From assembly GCA_018701055.1 (NCBI GenBank), contig JABIUH010000364.1:1-11905 (forward strand): a stretch of DNA of 11,905 nt, written 5' to 3'. A program made the translations under genes and the position numbers. A model generated the notes under the pieces. The model ran no database searches. It was not told the origin of the DNA and saw only the letters and a list, made by a program, of their open reading frames with translations. This DNA comes from Woeseia sp. (lineage in GTDB: Bacteria > Pseudomonadota > Gammaproteobacteria > Steroidobacterales > Woeseiaceae). Within the stretch, counting starts at the first letter, position 1. The number at the start of each line of letters is the position of its first letter. Shown piece by piece: positions 1 to 7,115 of this stretch.

Positions 1-34
1 GGCGCCGGTGGGTCGTTCTTGAACCCTGTCGCGT

Positions 35-553
35 CTAGCCGATTTCGGCGTCTCCGCGATCGCGCGGTCGACTTCTACGCCCATCGCGACTTTCATGGTT
101 TTCTGCCTCGGAAAACTTTGCTTGTTGCTCGGGCGTCAATACCGCGTTTATTTCTGTGCGCATGCGACCGCGCAGCTCTTTCGACGATGCTTCGAGGTCC
201 TGTTTTGTGCTCGCCACTTGATCGCGTTTCGCCGCATAATCGGCATCGGACTCATCCAGATCTCGTCGAGCCATGTGATTCTCGCGGCCCTGCTCACGCA
301 TGGCTTCGAATTCCGGTTTCGTCGCGTCGATGATATTCCTAACTTGCTGGATCTGTATTTCGTCAAGTTCGAGACGGCGGGTGATTCCACGAATCATCTT
401 TTCGGGGTCACGTGCCTGAGCACCCCGCATTCCGGCACCACGTTCTCGCTTAGCGCCAGAATCGCTTCCATCTTGCTCTTGGGCAATAACGGTCCCAGTG
501 ACAGCAATTGCCATTGCAATGACCGCCAACGATATTGTGCTTATATTTTTCAT
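35..553 (-). CDS. cpxP: CpxP/Spy-family periplasmic stress protein (LTXXQ motif)
   Basis: The 172-residue product has a signal peptide (residues 1-24, ending TVIA before QEQDG), so it should be periplasmic. The mature part is charged and helical. It carries an LTPEQ motif at 139-143, the LTXXQ signature of CpxP/Spy proteins, and a degenerate first copy near LELDEIQ (61-67). Family members act as ATP-independent chaperones, and CpxP also damps the CpxA sensor. The gene is divergent from cpxR-cpxA, as in E. coli, which favours CpxP over Spy. I chose the ATG at 553 because AAGGA lies 8 nt upstream; an ATG two codons earlier (559) sits too close to it. The Arg-rich C-terminal tail (about 155-167) is unusual. 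Family membership is seen; the CpxP role is inferred from context. Confidence 0.85.
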   Translation of the reverse strand: MKNISTISLAVIAMAIAVTGTVIAQEQDGSDSGAKRERGAGMRGAQARDPEKMIRGITRRLELDEIQIQQVRNIIDATKPEFEAMREQGRENHMARRDLDESDADYAAKRDQVASTKQDLEASSKELRGRMRTEINAVLTPEQQAKFSEAENHESRDGRRSRPRDRGDAEIG

Positions 554-615
554 AGTCATATTCCTTAGTATTTCCACCAACCCCCAGCTCGGTCGTTGAG
601 ACGACTCGTAGACAA

Positions 616-651
616 ACTGTATCCACGGACACGTGAGCAAACGTCAGCGAA
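616..651 (-). promoter_or_regulatory. Candidate CpxR box and -10 for the cpxP-like gene
   Basis: On the plus strand GCAAA (637-641) and GCGAA (647-651) are separated by 5 bases. This resembles the CpxR site, two GTAAA half-sites about 5 bases apart, with one and two mismatches. On the minus strand a -10-like TACAGT (616-621) lies 17 bases downstream of the expected -35 position, which falls inside the box, as in a promoter that depends on an activator. The box is about 85 nt from the cpxP start and could also serve cpxR for autoregulation. This is a pattern match with mismatches. Confidence 0.3.
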
Positions 652-730
652 TGCGCAGATTCTGCCAAGAATTGTCAAGTATGGCAGCCTCATTATTGCA
701 CCCATGACGCCATTGGCGGACGATGCCAAT

Positions 731-1432
731 ATGAACGAGCCAGACCAATCTGCCTCAATTCTCCTCATCGACGACGATCGGGAGCTCAGCGCGATGTTGA
801 GCGACTTTCTGTCGGCCGACCGACTACGAATTTCAGCTTGTAACTCAGGCGAACAGGGCCTACTCGAATTCGCCAATAATCAATTCGACCTCGTTATTCT
901 GGACATCATGATGCCAGGAATTGGTGGCCTGGATGTGCTTAAGAAAATCCGTCAGAGCAGTACGACCCCCGTTATCATGTTGACCGCCAGAGGCGATGAT
1001 ATCGATCGAATCATTGGACTGGAATTTGGCGCTGACGACTACCTTCCAAAGCCATTCAATCCCCGTGAATTGCTGGCGCGAATTAAAGCCATCTTGCGTC
1101 GCTCAAAGCCTCAAAATGGCGAATCCAGAAAATTAAAGCTTGGCGACATTACGCTTGATTCACGGACACATCGCGCGTCTGTAAGCGCAACAGAACTAGA
1201 GCTCACCGGAACAGAATACGAGATTCTCCGTTGCCTGCTGGAAACGCCAGGTGAGGTTGTTAGTAAGGAAAATCTGAGCCAGCGCGCCCTCGGACGACGT
1301 CTGCTTCCTTACGACAGAAGCGTCGACACACACATTAGTAACTTGCGAGGCAAACTTGAAAGAGCGGGTAATAAGAATGAAACCATTCAAAATCAACGTG
1401 GTGTCGGTTACCTGCTGATCCCAGGTAGCTGA
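731..1432 (+). CDS. cpxR: CpxR-type response regulator (OmpR/PhoB family)
   Basis: This is a transcription factor of 233 residues, against 232 for E. coli CpxR. The receiver domain (about 8-122) shows the acidic cluster DDD at 14-16, the phosphorylated Asp58 in LVILDIMMP, Thr85 in MLTARG and Lys107 in LPKPFN. The C-terminal winged-helix domain (about 134-231) shows ELTGTEYEIL and DTHISNLRGKL. Much of the sequence matches CpxR as I remember it, including ARGDDIDRIIGLEFGADDYL. I chose the ATG at 731 because the CpxR homology begins just after it; GGCGGA upstream is a weak ribosome site. In-frame starts at 704 and 596 would add an N-terminal extension that looks non-coding. cpxA follows after 11 nt, so the two are surely co-transcribed. 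Confidence 0.92.
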   Translation: MNEPDQSASILLIDDDRELSAMLSDFLSADRLRISACNSGEQGLLEFANNQFDLVILDIMMPGIGGLDVLKKIRQSSTTPVIMLTARGDDIDRIIGLEFGADDYLPKPFNPRELLARIKAILRRSKPQNGESRKLKLGDITLDSRTHRASVSATELELTGTEYEILRCLLETPGEVVSKENLSQRALGRRLLPYDRSVDTHISNLRGKLERAGNKNETIQNQRGVGYLLIPGS

Positions 1433-1443
1433 GAATTCTCGCG

Positions 1444-2814
1444 ATGCACAGTCTCTTTTTACGATTTTTTCTTTCTTTCTGGTTGATTATTGGAATTATC
1501 ATAAGCGCCGCTGCCACTGTGGGATTTTGGTACGCGGAACAAGTACGAGAATCAATTGAAGACTTCCATTTAAGTGACCCCTTGTTTGAGGCAAGCGCTG
1601 CCTTGGATACCGGCGGTCCCACAGCGCTAAAAGAATGGTTGCAAGACCATGAGCCGGCACGGGGCATCACGCTTTTCATTATTGATGAAGCGGGCAATGA
1701 TCTAATCAATCGATCTATGTCAACGTGGACCGAACGGACTTATCGCCGTCATCGAGATCATGACAAACTTCGTTCACGACTTTCCAGGCGTGATGAACCG
1801 CAAAACCTTCGACGCTCCCGCCATCTGTCACAACTAATTGGTGGAGACGGGAAAACGTATACGTTTTATGTATCGGCGTCGCGAATTCCGGAATCAATCT
1901 GGGGAAATTCGGATGTCCGCTTACTCCTACTCATATTTGCGCTCCTCGTTAGCGGCGCGGTGTCCTACGCACTCGCGAGCGCGATTTCGAGTCCCGTGCG
2001 CAAACTAAGAATTGCAACTGTGTCGCTGGCCGACGGTGATCTTGAAATACGAGTTGCCGATTCACTCGGCAACCGACGCGACGAACTCGGATTGCTTGGG
2101 CGTGACTTCGACACCATGGCAATCAAGCTACAAGGTGCTGCCAAACGACAAACAGAACTATCGCGGAATATATCGCATGAACTTCGTTCGCCGCTCGCCC
2201 GAATTCGGGTCGCCATCGAGCTTGCGCGACGCAAAGCCGGAGATTTAAGCGAATTTTCACGCTTGGACGACGAGGCGGAGCGGCTCGACTCTCTCATAGG
2301 ACAAATACTGAGCTACACCAAACTTGAAGCCGGTACTGACCGAAAAGTCGACGTCGTCGACTTGGGTGAGTTAATAGGAGAGGTCGTCGAAAATGTTAAC
2401 TACGAATGTAAGGCCGATGCAGCCAAAGGCGTAAAGGTCATTGAACACACCCCGCAGAAAATCGAAATTCGCGGTCACCCTGATGCGCTCATCAGTGCGA
2501 TCGAAAACGTGATGCGTAATGCAGTTCGCCACAGTCCGCCGAATGGCGAAGTGCATGTCGCAATTAAGCGCGGAGAAACTAACACCACGATTTCCGTCAG
2601 CGATTCAGGGTCCGGCGTGCGTGACGATGATTTGCCGCGGCTATTCGAGCCGTTTTATCGGACTCGCGAATCTTCGGAGTCGAATAGTCTGGATGGAACA
2701 GGGCTTGGACTTGCTATCGCGCGGCGAGCGATCGAACTACATCGCGGCCAAATTTGTGCGCGCAATCGTGCAGAAGGTGGATTGGTGGTCGATATTTCGC
2801 TGCCGGCCAGCTAA
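1444..2814 (+). CDS. cpxA: CpxA-type sensor histidine kinase
   Basis: This inner-membrane sensor kinase has 456 residues, against 457 for E. coli CpxA. It has TM1 (about 6-28), a periplasmic sensor (about 30-155), TM2 (about 158-181), a HAMP linker (about 182-232), a dimerisation/phosphoacceptor domain with His245 in SHELRSPLAR, and an ATPase domain with the N box around Asn355/Asn359, DSGSGV at 387-392, FEPFYR at 401-406 and GTGLGLAI at 418-425. The SHELR and FEPFYR motifs resemble CpxA. It should phosphorylate the CpxR encoded just upstream and be restrained by the CpxP-like protein. The periplasmic segment 99-128 is strikingly basic (10 Arg, 1 Lys and 3 His against 4 acidic residues). The ribosome site is weak, and translation may be coupled to cpxR. 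Confidence 0.9.
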   Translation: MHSLFLRFFLSFWLIIGIIISAAATVGFWYAEQVRESIEDFHLSDPLFEASAALDTGGPTALKEWLQDHEPARGITLFIIDEAGNDLINRSMSTWTERTYRRHRDHDKLRSRLSRRDEPQNLRRSRHLSQLIGGDGKTYTFYVSASRIPESIWGNSDVRLLLLIFALLVSGAVSYALASAISSPVRKLRIATVSLADGDLEIRVADSLGNRRDELGLLGRDFDTMAIKLQGAAKRQTELSRNISHELRSPLARIRVAIELARRKAGDLSEFSRLDDEAERLDSLIGQILSYTKLEAGTDRKVDVVDLGELIGEVVENVNYECKADAAKGVKVIEHTPQKIEIRGHPDALISAIENVMRNAVRHSPPNGEVHVAIKRGETNTTISVSDSGSGVRDDDLPRLFEPFYRTRESSESNSLDGTGLGLAIARRAIELHRGQICARNRAEGGLVVDISLPAS

Positions 2815-2831
2815 TCAGGTAGCGCCCACGC

Positions 2832-3653
2832 CTAGCCGTTCTTTCGGAATGGCTTCCTAAAAAGAATCACTGAAAGATCATCCGGCTTACTGGGTTGATG
2901 CAGGGTTTCAACGGTCATTCGTCTCCGCGCGAGACTGATCATTGATTCGATCGCAGTGATCATCGGTCCCTTGCGTATAAATTCTTTAATCTCTTCACTA
3001 TGCAGATTGTCCGTCAGGCCATCACTTGCGAGAAGCACGGTGTCTCGCGCATGCAATTTTCTTTCGGCGCCGACATCGATACGCATATCAGTTGTGCCAA
3101 TAAAATTGGAAACTAAATGGCGTTCCTCATGATGCAGTGCGGCACGTTCATCAAGAAATCCCGCCTCAACTGCAAAACCTGTTGGCGAATGCGCCATCGT
3201 TTGGTAACGAACGCGACCACGCTGACCGACCAGCATGGCTTCGGAGTCACCGATTTGATAACTCCGCGAGCTTAAGCCCTCGACGGTCACTACCGTCAAG
3301 GTTGATGCAGAACCATTGGCCAAACTGAGAACTGCCTGATTTGCCGCCTCGATGCCATTGAGAATCGCGGTGCGCAGCAACATTGTCTCGTTCATCGCCG
3401 AAGACAGCGACTGCTCTAGTGACTGTATGGCCGTTCTCGAAGCCCGCCGACCCGCAGGCAGCCCGCCAGCTCCATCCGCAACGACCAGAACAACCGCATT
3501 CGGTCCGTAAGGAATCGCTGCAACACTGTCTTCATTCTCACTGGATTTATCTGGCGCTGGAGCGGTATACGCGACCAACGACCCTCCGCCCATATCGGCA
3601 ACATGCTGATCAGCAGAAGTTGCTCCATCGAGGAAAAGTATCTCCGCGCTCAT
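2832..3653 (-). CDS. PP2C-family Ser/Thr protein phosphatase
   Basis: This cytosolic metal-dependent phosphatase has 273 residues and a single PP2C domain, with no signal peptide or membrane segment. The metal-binding motifs are in order: NED at 40-42, VADGAGG at 58-64 (Asp60), IGDSEA at 134-139 (Asp136), ASDGLTDNL at 209-217 (Asp211) and PDDLSVIL at 257-264 (Asp258/259). The core acidic residues are all present, so it is probably active. The ATG at 3653 overlaps the TGA of the upstream kinase gene (shared ATGA), which fixes the start and suggests translational coupling. A start 8 codons earlier is possible but less likely. It probably removes phosphates placed by that kinase, including on the kinase itself. 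This pairing is inferred from context and from known STPK/PP2C pairs. The physiological target is not visible. Confidence 0.88.
   Translation of the reverse strand: MSAEILFLDGATSADQHVADMGGGSLVAYTAPAPDKSSENEDSVAAIPYGPNAVVLVVADGAGGLPAGRRASRTAIQSLEQSLSSAMNETMLLRTAILNGIEAANQAVLSLANGSASTLTVVTVEGLSSRSYQIGDSEAMLVGQRGRVRYQTMAHSPTGFAVEAGFLDERAALHHEERHLVSNFIGTTDMRIDVGAERKLHARDTVLLASDGLTDNLHSEEIKEFIRKGPMITAIESMISLARRRMTVETLHQPSKPDDLSVILFRKPFRKNG
2834..2854. other. Hairpin at the cpxA / phosphatase convergence point
   Basis: AGCCGTTC (2834-2841) and GAATGGCT (2847-2854) pair over 8 bp, including one G-T wobble, with a 5-base loop. The hairpin lies 20 nt after the cpxA stop and covers the last codons of the phosphatase gene, so it could end transcription from either side. 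No T run follows on either strand, so a standard intrinsic terminator is not supported. Confidence 0.25.
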
Positions 3654-4939
3654 CGCTCTACCGGATAACTGCACCACGCGCAGTACTTCCAGAATTCTCG
3701 AGCGATACCATGCTCACAGGACACGCACTTGTCTTTGTTGCCCGTTATCTTCGTCGCTTTTTTGACTTTGACTTGACACCATGGGCAATACTGCATGAAT
3801 GGCATCAGCGGTTGCCGGCAGCGTTGACTCGCGCATTTGCTGGAATAGCGCTTATCGGGATAGCGCCGCTCCGTTTCGATTTCGAAGCCGGGGCCATAGC
3901 ACCACGCGCAATACGCCCAATCTGATTTAACGCCGCGTTCGCAGCGTGGACAAACCGCGGGCATGCTGGTCTCGGCTCCGCGAGAGGGGTGACTGACACC
4001 ACACCACGGGCAACCCTGCATATTTTCAGCAACAGGCCCATCGCAGCGTCGACACTCGTGGCGGGTATCCAGCGCAGTTCGAAACTGACGTTGGAATTCG
4101 CGCCATTGCAAACGCCTCCAGGCGGAACCCTTGTTAGAGCTACTCGACAATTTCTTCTTCGACTTACTAATACTTGACGAACGCTTGGTCGAACGTTGTA
4201 TGCGCCGAAATGCCGCGTACATTTCCGCCGCCGTTTTGTAACGATCGGCCGGATCAAGTTGAATCGCTTTACGTAGAAGCGCCGCAAGTTCGGGCGGAAT
4301 GCGTTTTTGTAGTCGATCGTGACCCACCATCGGCCATTTGAATGGCCACTCGGGCAACTTTCCAGAAAATAGGCGATATAAGACCAGGCCCAGCGAAAAC
4401 ACATCGGACTGAAATTTCGGTCGCCCCATCGCTTGTTCGGGAGCGATGTAATCAATCGTTCCAGATCCGGATGCCTTCAGCGTTTTCAGGCTGACCTTCG
4501 CGAATCCGAAATCCGCCAGCTTCAAATGATTGCCTGGAAAGAGAATGAAGTTTTCGGGCTTGATATCGCAATGAATTATCTTCTTGCTATGCGCATGGGC
4601 GAGCGCCGCAAGCGCCTGCTCTGCAATCAACATGGCATGCACGCCTGATATTCGGCGTTCAATACGATCAGCCAATGATTCCGTACCCAGCTCCATCGCT
4701 ATGACGAAATGATCGTCAATAAAACTCGCGTCCTGTACTGTCAAGATATTGGGATGTACCAAGCGTGTCGCGATTTGAACTTCGCGAAGGAAATCATCAT
4801 TACTGACATTGTCGTCCGATTTCGGAACTTTCAATGCAACTCGCGTTTTATGAATGGTATCAGCGGCTCTGTAAACGTCGGCCATCGGACCTGTCGCGAT
4901 ACGACTCAGGATGCGATATTTACCAAGTTTTTGACGCAC
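3650..4939 (-). CDS. Ser/Thr protein kinase with four C-terminal zinc ribbons
   Basis: Numbering assumes the GTG at 4939 (429 residues). The kinase domain (about 5-245) has the VALK lysine (Lys37), Glu53 in FLREVQ, the catalytic loop HCDIKPEN with HCD at 123-125, DFG at 143-145 and APE at 166-168. HCD replaces HRD, so this is a non-RD kinase. The glycine-rich loop is degenerate (ATGPMADVY), keeping one of three glycines. A Ser/Lys-rich linker (about 250-270) leads to four zinc ribbons: Cys296/299/310/313, 330/333/344/347, 369/374/385/388 and 405/408/420/423, each ending C-P/A-W-C. No membrane segment or extracellular sensor is seen, so it should act in the cytoplasm. It overlaps the PP2C gene by ATGA. 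The start is uncertain: GTG 4939, TTG 4948 and TTG 5011 all lack a clear ribosome site. GTG 4939 is preferred because the kinase homology begins there (VRQKLGKYRI) and a possible promoter lies between it and 5040. Confidence 0.87.
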   Translation of the reverse strand: MRQKLGKYRILSRIATGPMADVYRAADTIHKTRVALKVPKSDDNVSNDDFLREVQIATRLVHPNILTVQDASFIDDHFVIAMELGTESLADRIERRISGVHAMLIAEQALAALAHAHSKKIIHCDIKPENFILFPGNHLKLADFGFAKVSLKTLKASGSGTIDYIAPEQAMGRPKFQSDVFSLGLVLYRLFSGKLPEWPFKWPMVGHDRLQKRIPPELAALLRKAIQLDPADRYKTAAEMYAAFRRIQRSTKRSSSISKSKKKLSSSSNKGSAWRRLQWREFQRQFRTALDTRHECRRCDGPVAENMQGCPWCGVSHPSRGAETSMPAVCPRCERGVKSDWAYCAWCYGPGFEIETERRYPDKRYSSKCASQRCRQPLMPFMQYCPWCQVKVKKATKITGNKDKCVSCEHGIAREFWKYCAWCSYPVER

Positions 4940-5010
4940 TCGAAGCAAGGCGAGAATAATCCAATAAAATGAGAGGTCAAAACCTGGCTGCGACCCCGAA
5001 CAGGGACGCA

Positions 5011-5040
5011 ATCATTGTTTGCAAGGCGGGTTGAAGTCAA
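5011..5040 (-). promoter_or_regulatory. Candidate promoter for the kinase/phosphatase pair
   Basis: On the minus strand a -35-like TTGACT (5035-5040) and a -10-like AATGAT (5011-5016) are 18 bases apart. They match the sigma-70 consensus in 5 of 6 and 4 of 6 positions. A/T-rich DNA lies just upstream (about 5045-5075). Two similar CGCAAAA-type repeats occur there (5042-5051 and 5060-5068), 18 bp apart start to start, which could be an UP element or operator. If real, transcription starts near 5004 and the TTG at 5011 cannot be the start codon. Confidence 0.35.
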
Positions 5041-5081
5041 GCGCAAAAATTATTGTTGACGCAAAATTTTAAACTGCGAAT

Positions 5082-5111
5082 ATTTCGACAGCGTCGCTTG
5101 CACGCCGAAAT
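5082..5111 (-). terminator. Weak hairpin after glpK
   Basis: On the minus strand, just after the glpK stop, ATTTCGGCG pairs with TGTCGAAAT (9 bp with two wobbles) around a 12-base loop. An A/T-rich stretch follows about 8 nt further on, not a clean T run. It is the only candidate terminator seen between glpK and the kinase gene. Confidence 0.22.
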
Positions 5112-5117
5112 TGCTGT

Positions 5118-6599
5118 TCAACTTTTTACCCTTTCAACTGCGCGTCGCCAGCCGGCGTAGAGATTCGTTCTTTGCTCATTATCCATTTCGGGCTCAAACA
5201 CTGCGTTACGGGACCAAAGCGATGCAATTTCATCTGTCGACGCAAAAACCCCGCACTGCAATCCGGCGAGAAATGCGGCGCCAAGCACGGTTGATTCAAC
5301 GTTGGTTGGTCGCTCCACCGGCACATCTAATATGTCAGCAAGGAAGTGAAGAAACCAGTCGTTAGCAACCATGCCACCATCCACCCGAATGATGCTTGGA
5401 CGAACACCATCGGCCGACATTGCATCAACCAGATCGCGAGTTTGATAGGCGATGGCCTGAAGCGTTGCGGTCACAATTTCGCCGATCCCGCTATCGCGAG
5501 ACAGACCGAGAATTGCCGCGCGGGCGTCAGGATCCCAATAAGGTGCGCCCAAACCGGCAAACGCAGGCACAACGTGCACATTTTCAGTGATTCCGGTTGC
5601 AGTGGCTAGCGCTTCAGTATCTGCAGCCGACTCAATAACTTTAAGCTGGTCGCGAAGCCATTGAATCGCCGAGCCCGCGACAAAAATACTTCCCTCAATC
5701 CCGTAAGTAACCTTTCCATCGAGCCTAAATGCGACGGTAGTCAATAAATTGTTATTGGATTGCAGCGGTCGATCACCGGTATTGGCAAGCACAAAGCATC
5801 CAGTCCCATAGGTACTCTTGGTGACGCCGGGTGCGAATCCCGCCTGACCGACCAATGCCGCCTGCTGGTCGCCAGCCATACCACAAATTGGAATTTCGAG
5901 ACCAATCGTGGATTTGTCGGTCACCCCGTAGTCATCAGCGCAATCTTTGACCTGCGGCAGTATCGATGCCGGAATATCGAAAAGCGCCAGAAGCTCTTCG
6001 TCCCACACCTGCGAATGAATATTGAAAAGAAGGGTTCTTGATGCATTGCTCGCATCAGTCGCATGCTCGCGACCACCCGTGAGTCGCCATAATAGGAAAC
6101 AATCGATCGTTCCGAACAGCAGTCGGCCGGCATCTGCCAATGCTCGGGCCCCGACGACATTCTTAAGCATCCAGACTATTTTCGTGGCAGAAAAATACGG
6201 ATCAAGGCGCAAACCTGTTTTCGCAGAAACGACCTCTTCGGCACCCTGCTCTTTCAACCGCTGGCAGTAACCCGCAGTGCGACGATCCTGCCAAACAATC
6301 GCGTGATGAATGCATTGGCCAGTGTCGCGATCCCATAGCAATGTCGTCTCGCGCTGATTGGTAATGCCCAGCCCTTCGATTTTCACGTTTCCGGCTTTCG
6401 CCAACGCGTCGCGGGTGACGCGAATGACCGACTCCCAGATTGCTTCAGGATCGTGCTCAACCCAGCCGGGCTGTGGATACTCCTGCGGAAACTCCTGCTG
6501 GGCGGACGCGATAACCGTCGCGTGACTATCAAAAACCACGGTGCGACTACTACTCGTCCCCTGATCAATGGCCATGAGATATTGCATATTTTCGCTCAT
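5118..6599 (-). CDS. glpK: Glycerol kinase
   Basis: This cytosolic FGGY-family kinase converts glycerol plus ATP to sn-glycerol 3-phosphate. It has 493 residues; E. coli GlpK has 502. Landmarks are the phosphate-binding AIDQGTSSSRT (10-20), NQRETTLLWD (81-90) with the substrate-contacting Arg83-Glu84, DPYFSATK around Tyr135, the catalytic Asp244 in GDQQAALVGQ, STYGTGCF (262-269), EGSIFVAG (302-309), and the FGGY C-terminal motif around VDGGMVANDW (406-415). The ATG at 6599 has GGGAG 9 nt upstream. The region before GDQQ reads STIGLEIPICG, where E. coli has a GGTR segment that binds the inhibitor fructose 1,6-bisphosphate, so that control is probably absent. It is the last gene after the synthetase and thioesterase (15-nt gap). 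No glpF or glpD lies nearby, which is unusual. Confidence 0.96.
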   Translation of the reverse strand: MSENMQYLMAIDQGTSSSRTVVFDSHATVIASAQQEFPQEYPQPGWVEHDPEAIWESVIRVTRDALAKAGNVKIEGLGITNQRETTLLWDRDTGQCIHHAIVWQDRRTAGYCQRLKEQGAEEVVSAKTGLRLDPYFSATKIVWMLKNVVGARALADAGRLLFGTIDCFLLWRLTGGREHATDASNASRTLLFNIHSQVWDEELLALFDIPASILPQVKDCADDYGVTDKSTIGLEIPICGMAGDQQAALVGQAGFAPGVTKSTYGTGCFVLANTGDRPLQSNNNLLTTVAFRLDGKVTYGIEGSIFVAGSAIQWLRDQLKVIESAADTEALATATGITENVHVVPAFAGLGAPYWDPDARAAILGLSRDSGIGEIVTATLQAIAYQTRDLVDAMSADGVRPSIIRVDGGMVANDWFLHFLADILDVPVERPTNVESTVLGAAFLAGLQCGVFASTDEIASLWSRNAVFEPEMDNEQRTNLYAGWRRAVERVKS

Positions 6600-6614
6600 T
6601 CGGAACGACTCCCG

Positions 6615-7115
6615 CTAGAGAGTATAAAGCGGCTTCTTAACCACCATTTTTTTCCCCAGATATTCAGGTCTTGTCTGGTCATGCTGAGTCGTCGCAAACG
6701 CGCCAATACTCTCCAGAATTTTTGCTGGCCATGGAGTGACTCGACGCGTTTCCAGGGAAACATGCAGATTCATCCATTCGGCCGTTGCCACCAAATGCTT
6801 TCGCTCGGCGTGGTACATGCGCTGGAACTGGTGCACGCGTTTTTCATCATAGGCTAGTAATTGCGACGTGATGACGTAAGGGTCTCCGAGTAACAGCTCG
6901 CTCTTGTATTCAATGTGGCACTCAACGGCAAATGTAGAACCCTTTTCATGCTCGAGATAGTCGTCCGTAATGCCAAATTGCGTCCAGAGATCGTCAATCC
7001 CAAAGTCGAATGCCAACACGTAGTACGCGACATTCATATGGCTATTAATATCAATCCATTCTGCTTGTACCGACCCTTGGCCGACCACAGTCCCGATCAT
7101 TTTTGCATCATTCAT
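6615..7115 (-). CDS. Hotdog-fold acyl-CoA thioesterase family protein
   Basis: This is a 166-residue single-domain protein of the 4HBT-like hotdog thioesterase type. The signature is AEWIDINSHMNVAYYVLAFD (18-37), with the D-x-N-x-H-M-N pattern at the start of the hotdog helix. EYKSELLLGDPYVI (69-82) is the usual second strand region, and PEYLGKKM (150-157) is a typical C-terminal tail of the group. Related proteins hydrolyse acyl-CoA esters in the cytosol, and some sit in carnitine/betaine loci as betainyl-CoA thioesterases. The substrate here is not determined. The ATG at 7115 overlaps the TGA of the acetoacetyl-CoA synthetase gene (shared ATGA), so the two are likely translated together. 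A hydrolase next to a CoA ligase could recycle CoA or clear unwanted CoA esters. That is inference. Confidence 0.82.
   Translation of the reverse strand: MNDAKMIGTVVGQGSVQAEWIDINSHMNVAYYVLAFDFGIDDLWTQFGITDDYLEHEKGSTFAVECHIEYKSELLLGDPYVITSQLLAYDEKRVHQFQRMYHAERKHLVATAEWMNLHVSLETRRVTPWPAKILESIGAFATTQHDQTRPEYLGKKMVVKKPLYTL

Noticed and set aside
95..568. 157-codon open frame on the plus strand
   Set aside because: It lies antisense to the cpxP-like gene, which has a signal peptide, LTXXQ motif and ribosome site. The antisense product shows no recognisable domain.
596..730. Longer N-terminus for CpxR
   Set aside because: The extra 45 residues resemble no receiver-domain sequence, and the region is expected to hold the divergent promoters.
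2834..2854. Bidirectional intrinsic terminator between cpxA and the phosphatase gene
   Set aside because: The hairpin is real but no T run follows on either strand, so it is listed only as a hairpin.
3383..3925. 180-codon open frame on the plus strand
   Set aside because: It is antisense to both the phosphatase and the end of the kinase gene, with no recognisable motif or ribosome site.
3805..4455. 216-codon open frame on the minus strand
   Set aside because: It is a shifted frame inside the kinase gene; the kinase frame holds HCD, DFG, APE and the zinc ribbons.
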